A stretch of 10,266 nt of DNA from Treponema sp. GTDB taxonomy: Bacteria; Spirochaetota; Spirochaetia; Treponematales; Rectinemataceae. A program made the position numbers and the translations under genes. The notes beneath the pieces were generated by a model. The model searched no databases and had not been told where the DNA came from. It worked only from the letters and a program-made list of their open reading frames with translations. Shown piece by piece: positions 6,237 through 10,266 of the stretch. The stretch is from positions 1-10,266 of the forward strand of contig JAAYWE010000127.1 in the NCBI GenBank assembly GCA_012516755.1, given 5' to 3'. Each line of letters opens with the position of its first letter. The first letter of the stretch is position 1.

Positions 6237-7538
6237 ATCGGTAATCAAAATCGAAAATAGAAAGGCTATGGCGATAAACACAGCGCCCACGATGAAGGAA
6301 ATCTTGATGGCCTGAGATGGTTGAGTATCCTTGATATAAGCCGTAATTTGAGGACCAATTACTCCGCCAAAGGACCATGCAGTTAATACGGCACCATACA
6401 TAATAGCCATTTTTTGTGGTCCGAATAGCTCGGAAATGGTTGCGGGCATCATTCCAAATCCTCCTCCATAGCAGAAAAGGATCCAGCAGGCACAGATTGC
6501 AAATACCAATGGGCTCCTTGTAAATATTAGCAAGAGAAAAACCAGGATTTCACTCCCAAGCAAAAGGCGATAAGCCCTTATTCTTCCAAATCTGTCCGAG
6601 AAAATCCCCCACAGCAACCTTCCTACACCATTGAAGATAGAAGTTACAGCAATAAGAGTCGCTCCCATCGAGGCGAGAGCTTCCGCAGTTGAGGAAGGAT
6701 TCCTGTTTATAATAAGCTCCTGGAACATAGGTGATTGAAAGCCGATTATGGATATTCCTGCACTGATATTACAGAATAGAATCATCCATACCACAAGGAA
6801 TCTTTTTGAAAGAATATCTTTCGAGGCTTGTCTTAAAGATAGAGAAATTGCTGTTTTTGCGTCGTCCTGCTTTTGTCGGCGAGAATTGGAGGAATTGGGC
6901 TGTTTTGATTGTCCAAGAGCTCTTTCTGGTGGGTCTTTCATGGCAAGAGATGAAGGGATTGTTATAGCAGCAAAAAGCAATGCAAAAGTAAGGAAAGAAT
7001 TTACGAGATTTCCATCGTATAATCGCAGAAAAACTGGTGCTATGACCTTGCTCATAAAAAGCGCACCGAAGCCAAATCCCATTATTACCATGCCGGTTGC
7101 AAGCCCCTTTTTCTCAGGGAACCATTTGGAAACCGTAGCCACCGGTGTTACATATCCGAGCCCCAGTCCGGTGCCTCCTATAATACTATATCCTATATAT
7201 AATAAAGCTAAGGATTTGAGCGAAAGCGCAAAGGCTGCCAAAAGGTATCCAAGACTAAAAAGAACGCTTCCAATCAGGGCAATTCTCTGGGGGCCTGCAT
7301 TTGGAAGTATAACTCCACCTACGGCAGCAGCCATGCCAAGGAAGAATATAGCCAACGAAAAAACAAGCGAAACCTGAGCATTATTCCATCCAAAGGTCTG
7401 CATAAGAGGCACTTGGAAGTAGCTCCAAGCATAGACTGTCCCAAAGCAGAGCATTAACATAGCCCCTGCAAAGACCATGTCCCATCTATATGCAGCCTTA
7501 GAACCTTTTTGTGAGACTTGTGCTTTTTGATTTGACAT
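6225..7538 (-). CDS. OFA-type MFS transporter (oxalate/formate antiporter family)
   Basis: This 437-residue protein has twelve predicted membrane helices in two six-helix halves, joined by a hydrophilic loop (about 200-235, KDPPERALGQSKQPN onward). OFA-family features are W-x-Y-F-Q-V-P-L after helix 1, GGTGLGLGY followed by TPVATVSKWFPEKKGLATG between helices 4 and 5, and the MFS motif G-x-x-S-D-R-F-G-R at 311-319 between helices 8 and 9. Family members exchange oxalate/formate or other small monocarboxylates; the substrate here cannot be named. The ATG at 7538 is chosen because AGAAGGAAT precedes it and the family N-terminus (YRWDMVFAGAML) begins soon after. The frame stays open up to a TTG at 7691, but that part is polar and lies within the promoter region. 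Its 3' end overlaps the tRNA terminator. Confidence 0.88.
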   Translation of the reverse strand: MSNQKAQVSQKGSKAAYRWDMVFAGAMLMLCFGTVYAWSYFQVPLMQTFGWNNAQVSLVFSLAIFFLGMAAAVGGVILPNAGPQRIALIGSVLFSLGYLLAAFALSLKSLALLYIGYSIIGGTGLGLGYVTPVATVSKWFPEKKGLATGMVIMGFGFGALFMSKVIAPVFLRLYDGNLVNSFLTFALLFAAITIPSSLAMKDPPERALGQSKQPNSSNSRRQKQDDAKTAISLSLRQASKDILSKRFLVVWMILFCNISAGISIIGFQSPMFQELIINRNPSSTAEALASMGATLIAVTSIFNGVGRLLWGIFSDRFGRIRAYRLLLGSEILVFLLLIFTRSPLVFAICACWILFCYGGGFGMMPATISELFGPQKMAIMYGAVLTAWSFGGVIGPQITAYIKDTQPSQAIKISFIVGAVFIAIAFLFSILITDKKK

Positions 7539-7544
7539 GATTCT

Positions 7545-7553
7545 ATTCCTTCT
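7545..7553 (-). promoter_or_regulatory. Ribosome binding site that decides the MFS start
   Basis: On the minus strand AGAAGGAAT, with core AAGGA at 7551-7547, lies 8 nt before the ATG at 7538. The longer in-frame start at 7691 has no such site. Confidence 0.75.
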
Positions 7554-7620
7554 GCAACCGCCATCCAGAATGCGCCATAATTCATGTCCAGTCAATGCCA
7601 AGCAAATGGCTGGTTGTGAT

Positions 7621-7655
7621 ATGGGAAAGCCTAACTTACGTGTTCTAAATAGGCT
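7621..7655. promoter_or_regulatory. Possible operator: inverted repeat with DtxR-like half-site
   Basis: AGCCTA (7628-7633) and TAGGCT (7650-7655) are exact inverted arms separated by 16 bp. The window 7621-7639 matches the DtxR-type 19-mer at 13 of 19 positions, mainly through its right half CTAACTTAC. It lies upstream of the importer promoter, and would fall in the leader of the MFS gene if that gene starts at the -10 at 7683-7688. Weak evidence taken alone. Confidence 0.35.
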
Positions 7656-7663
7656 CTTTCTCA

Positions 7664-7692
7664 TTGCGGACACAGTAAAAAGATTATACAAT
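7664..7692 (+). promoter_or_regulatory. Candidate promoter of the ABC importer operon
   Basis: -35 TTGCGG (7664-7669) and -10 TACAAT (7687-7692, 5 of 6 to consensus) are separated by 17 bp. Start would be near 7699, giving a leader of about 27 nt that carries the GGAGG ribosome site at 7714-7718. Confidence 0.5.
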
Positions 7693-7710
7693 ACGAGATT
7701 ATATTCCTAA
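7683..7710 (-). promoter_or_regulatory. Candidate promoter of the MFS transporter gene
   Basis: Read on the minus strand there is a perfect -10 TATAAT (7688-7683) and a weak -35 TTAGGA (7710-7705) at 16 bp. It would produce a leader of about 138 nt. Its -10 overlaps the -10 of the opposite promoter by two bases. Confidence 0.4.
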
Positions 7711-7725
7711 TCTGGAGGCGATCCT

Positions 7726-8733
7726 ATGAAAGCAATTCGCAAGGCAATGCTAGTCTTGGCATTTGTTATGTTGTTAGTACCGGCCTTTGCAAAGGCTGGT
7801 CAGTCCATAGTAGTGTATTCGAGCGTAGATGAGGTGAATGCGAAAAAGATTCTGGATGCCTTTACTGCCCAGACCGGTATCGCGGTGCAGTTTGTTCATC
7901 TATCTTCTGGCCCAGCTTATGCCAGAATCAAGGCTGAATCCGCAAATCCTCAAGCGGATGTGTGGTTCGGTGCTCCTAGCGAAAATCATATTGTGGCAAA
8001 GAATGATAAGCTCACTCAGCCATACAAAGGGCCGAATTTTGACAAACTGGGTAAGGAGTTCAAGGATCCGGAGGGATACTGGCGTAGCTTCTACATGAAT
8101 CCCATGGCTTTTGCGGTGAATAAGGAAGTTATTGCTCGCATAGGAGCGCCAAAACCCACGAGTTGGGCTGATTTGCTCAACCCAGCGTACAAGGGGCAAA
8201 TACAGATGCCATCTCCTCAGTCTTCTGGAACCGCATATAATATCGTTGCTTCGCTCGTCGTGCTTATGGGCGAAGACAAGGCATTCGATTATATGAAAAA
8301 GCTTGCCCCAAACATTCAGACCTATACATCTTCGGGCACAGCACCATCACAAGCCGTTCAAGTAGGACAATGTGCAATAGCAATTCAATTTACCCCAGCG
8401 TTTTTCGAAGCCATCGATAAAGGCTTCCCTATAGAAGTCATTTTCCCAAAGGAAGGTGTCTGGTTCGAGGCTCCAGCAATCTCCATACTCAAAGGTGCCA
8501 GGAATCTCGAAGCAGCTCAGGCTTTAGTAGACTGGCTCTCTTCTGTTGAAGGACAAAAGGTCTATACAGAGCTAAAGACATATTTCTATCCAGTTATTCC
8601 GGGTGTGCCGCTCGGTAAGGGAATGCCGGCTTTCGAGTCTCTTAAGACCATCGATGTCGATGTCCTCTGGGCGGGCGAGCAGAAGAAAAGGCTGGTAGAG
8701 CGCTGGGTTAATGAAGTCTTAAGCGCAAAGTGA
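7726..8733 (+). CDS. ABC transporter substrate-binding protein (AfuA/FbpA class)
   Basis: This is a 335-residue periplasmic binding protein. The signal peptide covers residues 1 to about 24 (MKAIRK, hydrophobic core, AFAKA), with likely cleavage after A24 or A22; there is no lipobox. The mature protein starts with IVVYSSVDEVNAKKIL, typical of the class of solute-binding proteins annotated for ferric iron. Inter-domain features include PTSWADLLNPAYKGQIQMP and TSSGTAPS at 201-208. No adjacent Tyr-Tyr pair like that used by classical FbpA to bind iron is seen; the nearest candidate is Y286-F-Y288. Related AfuA proteins bind hexose phosphates, so iron is only one option. The ATG has a GGAGG 7 nt upstream. 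The permease gene starts 7 nt after the stop, forming an operon. Confidence 0.9.
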   Translation: MKAIRKAMLVLAFVMLLVPAFAKAGQSIVVYSSVDEVNAKKILDAFTAQTGIAVQFVHLSSGPAYARIKAESANPQADVWFGAPSENHIVAKNDKLTQPYKGPNFDKLGKEFKDPEGYWRSFYMNPMAFAVNKEVIARIGAPKPTSWADLLNPAYKGQIQMPSPQSSGTAYNIVASLVVLMGEDKAFDYMKKLAPNIQTYTSSGTAPSQAVQVGQCAIAIQFTPAFFEAIDKGFPIEVIFPKEGVWFEAPAISILKGARNLEAAQALVDWLSSVEGQKVYTELKTYFYPVIPGVPLGKGMPAFESLKTIDVDVLWAGEQKKRLVERWVNEVLSAK

Positions 8734-8740
8734 GCAATTG

Positions 8741-10266
8741 ATGCAGGTATCTGGATTCCGGGCGAGCACTAATTTGAAGCGTCTCGCCCGCGATCCGGTG
8801 TTACTAGCCGTTATCTTGCTGGTCACCGCATCGCTTGCAATATTCATACTTTATCCTTTGGTCGAAGTAGCTGCAACCAGCCTCGATGTTGGCGGTGGCA
8901 GGCTTGGGCTCGGAGTATATTCTGAGGTTGCAGAGTCAGCCTATATTCGCAAGGCTTTATACAACAGCCTGTTTATGAGTACTCTAACGGCGATTGTTGG
9001 GACAATTATTGGCTTCATTTTTGCCTTTGCGGTTGTGCGTGCCAAAGTTCCATTGGCAAGATTTTTTAATACTATGGCAGTGATTCCCATTGTATCTCCA
9101 CCATTTATTGGTGCTTTGGCGATCATAATGCTTTTTGGTAATAATGGGCTAATTAGCTGGAACCTTCTCAAGATTCAGAATTTTCCTATTTACGGATTCA
9201 ATGGACTTTTTATTGCTCAGGTAGTCACCTTTTTCCCCGTATCTTATTTGACTTTGAAAGGTGTACTCGAATCTATGAACCCGATCCTAGAGGATGCAGC
9301 GCTGGATCTTGGAGGAACAAGGTGGAAAGTCTTCAAAAAAGTTACTTTACCGCTAGCTATTCCGGGTATCGCAAGTTCTGTGCTTCTTCTTTTTGTCGAG
9401 ACTCTTGCTGATTTCGGTAACCCTCTTATTCTTGCGGGGAGCCGATTCCCTATGCTATCGGTCCAGGCGTATTTGCAGATCGTTGGAATGTATGATCTTC
9501 CTAAAGGGGCTGCCATCTCGATTTTGCTTCTTGTGCCATCGCTAATTGCTTTCTATCTTCAGCGATGGTTAGTGGGAAAGCGCAAATATACAACAGTGAC
9601 GGGAAAACCGCAGCAATCCACGACACAGATTGTAAGCCCAGGAGCCAGAGCGGCCTTGTTTGTGGCTTGCCTAATACTCGCTCTATTAGTTGCTATGATC
9701 TATTTTTCTATTGTTGTCGGTGCTTTTGCCAAGGTGTGGGGTTACGATCATAGACCTACTCTAGACCACTTTAAATTCGTATTCGGCGTTGGGTTCAAAG
9801 CAGTGCGCGACACACTCATAATCGCCGGCACAGCTACGCCTTTTGCCGGGCTTTTGGGCATGGTAATCGCATATCTTGTCATGCGAGTCAAGTTCCCTGG
9901 TAGACGTTTCGTAGAATCGGTCAGCATGTTGAGCTTTGCAGTGCCTGGTACGGTTATTGGCATAGGATATATCCTTGCTTTCAATCATCCTCCTTTGGTA
10001 TTGACCGGGACATTGACCATTCTCCTTCTAAATTTTGTATTTAGATATATTCCAGTTGGAATAGAATCGGGCAAAGCGATCCTCTCGTCTATAGATCCTT
10101 CGATCGAAGAAGCAGCCATCAACTTGGGAGCGGATTCGCGCAAGACCTTCACTAAGGTCACTCTTCCAATGATTTTGCCTGCTTTTTTTTCAGGTCTTGT
10201 TTTTGCCTTTGTCCGCGGAATGACAGCCGTTAGCGCTGCGATTTTCCTTGTTTCCTCGAGATGGAA
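8741..10266 (+). CDS. ABC transporter permease, fused two-domain (AfuB/FbpB class), 3' end outside window
   Basis: The frame is open from the ATG at 8741 to the window edge, giving 508 residues plus two bases. Two homologous permease halves are present. The first has its cytoplasmic EAA loop at E184-D-A-A187, L-D-L, G191, followed by KVTLPLAIPG. The second has E456-E-A-A459, I-N-L, G463, followed by KVTLPMILPA. A polar linker (about 288-305, KPQQSTTQIVSPG) separates the halves, and each carries about six membrane helices. Fused permeases of this sort serve iron, sugar-phosphate and aminophosphonate importers, so both halves of the channel come from one chain. Family length is usually about 530-570 residues, so only the last helix region is missing. 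There is no strong ribosome site in the 7-nt gap, suggesting coupling to the binding-protein gene. The partner ATPase gene is expected next. Confidence 0.92.
   Translation, partial: MQVSGFRASTNLKRLARDPVLLAVILLVTASLAIFILYPLVEVAATSLDVGGGRLGLGVYSEVAESAYIRKALYNSLFMSTLTAIVGTIIGFIFAFAVVRAKVPLARFFNTMAVIPIVSPPFIGALAIIMLFGNNGLISWNLLKIQNFPIYGFNGLFIAQVVTFFPVSYLTLKGVLESMNPILEDAALDLGGTRWKVFKKVTLPLAIPGIASSVLLLFVETLADFGNPLILAGSRFPMLSVQAYLQIVGMYDLPKGAAISILLLVPSLIAFYLQRWLVGKRKYTTVTGKPQQSTTQIVSPGARAALFVACLILALLVAMIYFSIVVGAFAKVWGYDHRPTLDHFKFVFGVGFKAVRDTLIIAGTATPFAGLLGMVIAYLVMRVKFPGRRFVESVSMLSFAVPGTVIGIGYILAFNHPPLVLTGTLTILLLNFVFRYIPVGIESGKAILSSIDPSIEEAAINLGADSRKTFTKVTLPMILPAFFSGLVFAFVRGMTAVSAAIFLVSSRW

Noticed and set aside
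6748..7377. Plus-strand open frame of 209 codons
   Set aside because: It lies wholly inside the OFA transporter gene on the other strand, has no ribosome site or family resemblance, and is a shadow of that gene's codon pattern.
7539..7691. In-frame 51-codon N-terminal extension of the MFS gene from a TTG
   Set aside because: There is no ribosome site at 7691, the TTG lies in the promoter region, and the extension is unlike OFA proteins; the ATG at 7538 has a strong AAGGA.

Overview
The window looks like a moderate-GC bacterial chromosome segment, most likely from a spirochaete (Spirochaetota; a Treponema, Sphaerochaeta or Rectinema type relative). The main clue is a small TPR-like lipoprotein with a spirochaete-style lipobox (V-F-S-C). 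The initiator tRNA has no encoded CCA. The lineage is an inference from gene style, not from a marker gene.

Layout, left to right: (1) the 3' end of an unrecognised gene, followed after 12 nt by a full ABC-F ATPase (519-2501). (2) A convergent small lipoprotein gene (2551-2961, minus). (3) A very compact divergent promoter, then a three-gene plus-strand cluster: a DUF554 membrane protein, a condensation-domain/alcohol-acetyltransferase-like protein with an HxxxD motif, and a zinc-ribbon plus six-helix membrane protein of DUF6320 type. (4) A gene-free stretch of about 290 bp with two near-identical 45-48 bp direct repeats. Their core closely resembles the DtxR/IdeR-type metal-repressor operator. 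(5) An initiator tRNA-fMet with a near-ideal sigma-70 promoter and an intrinsic terminator. (6) A convergent OFA-type (oxalate/formate antiporter) MFS transporter gene on minus (6225-7538). (7) A divergent regulatory region, then the start of an ABC importer operon of the AfuA/FbpA class: a secreted binding protein (7726-8733) and a fused two-domain permease (8741 to the window end, cut off). The ATPase gene is expected just outside.

The region worth most attention is 5880-6020. The two repeats each hold a TTAG-N-CTAA core and flanks that match the DtxR consensus at 16 and 15 of 19 positions, yet no protein gene starts next to them. A weaker related half-site and inverted repeat lies between the OFA transporter and the ABC importer. 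Both divergent intergenic regions also show -10 elements of opposite strands overlapping or abutting. The acyltransferase/DUF6320 pair is the least characterised protein system here. I see no insertion sequence, CRISPR array, phage gene or obvious defence system.
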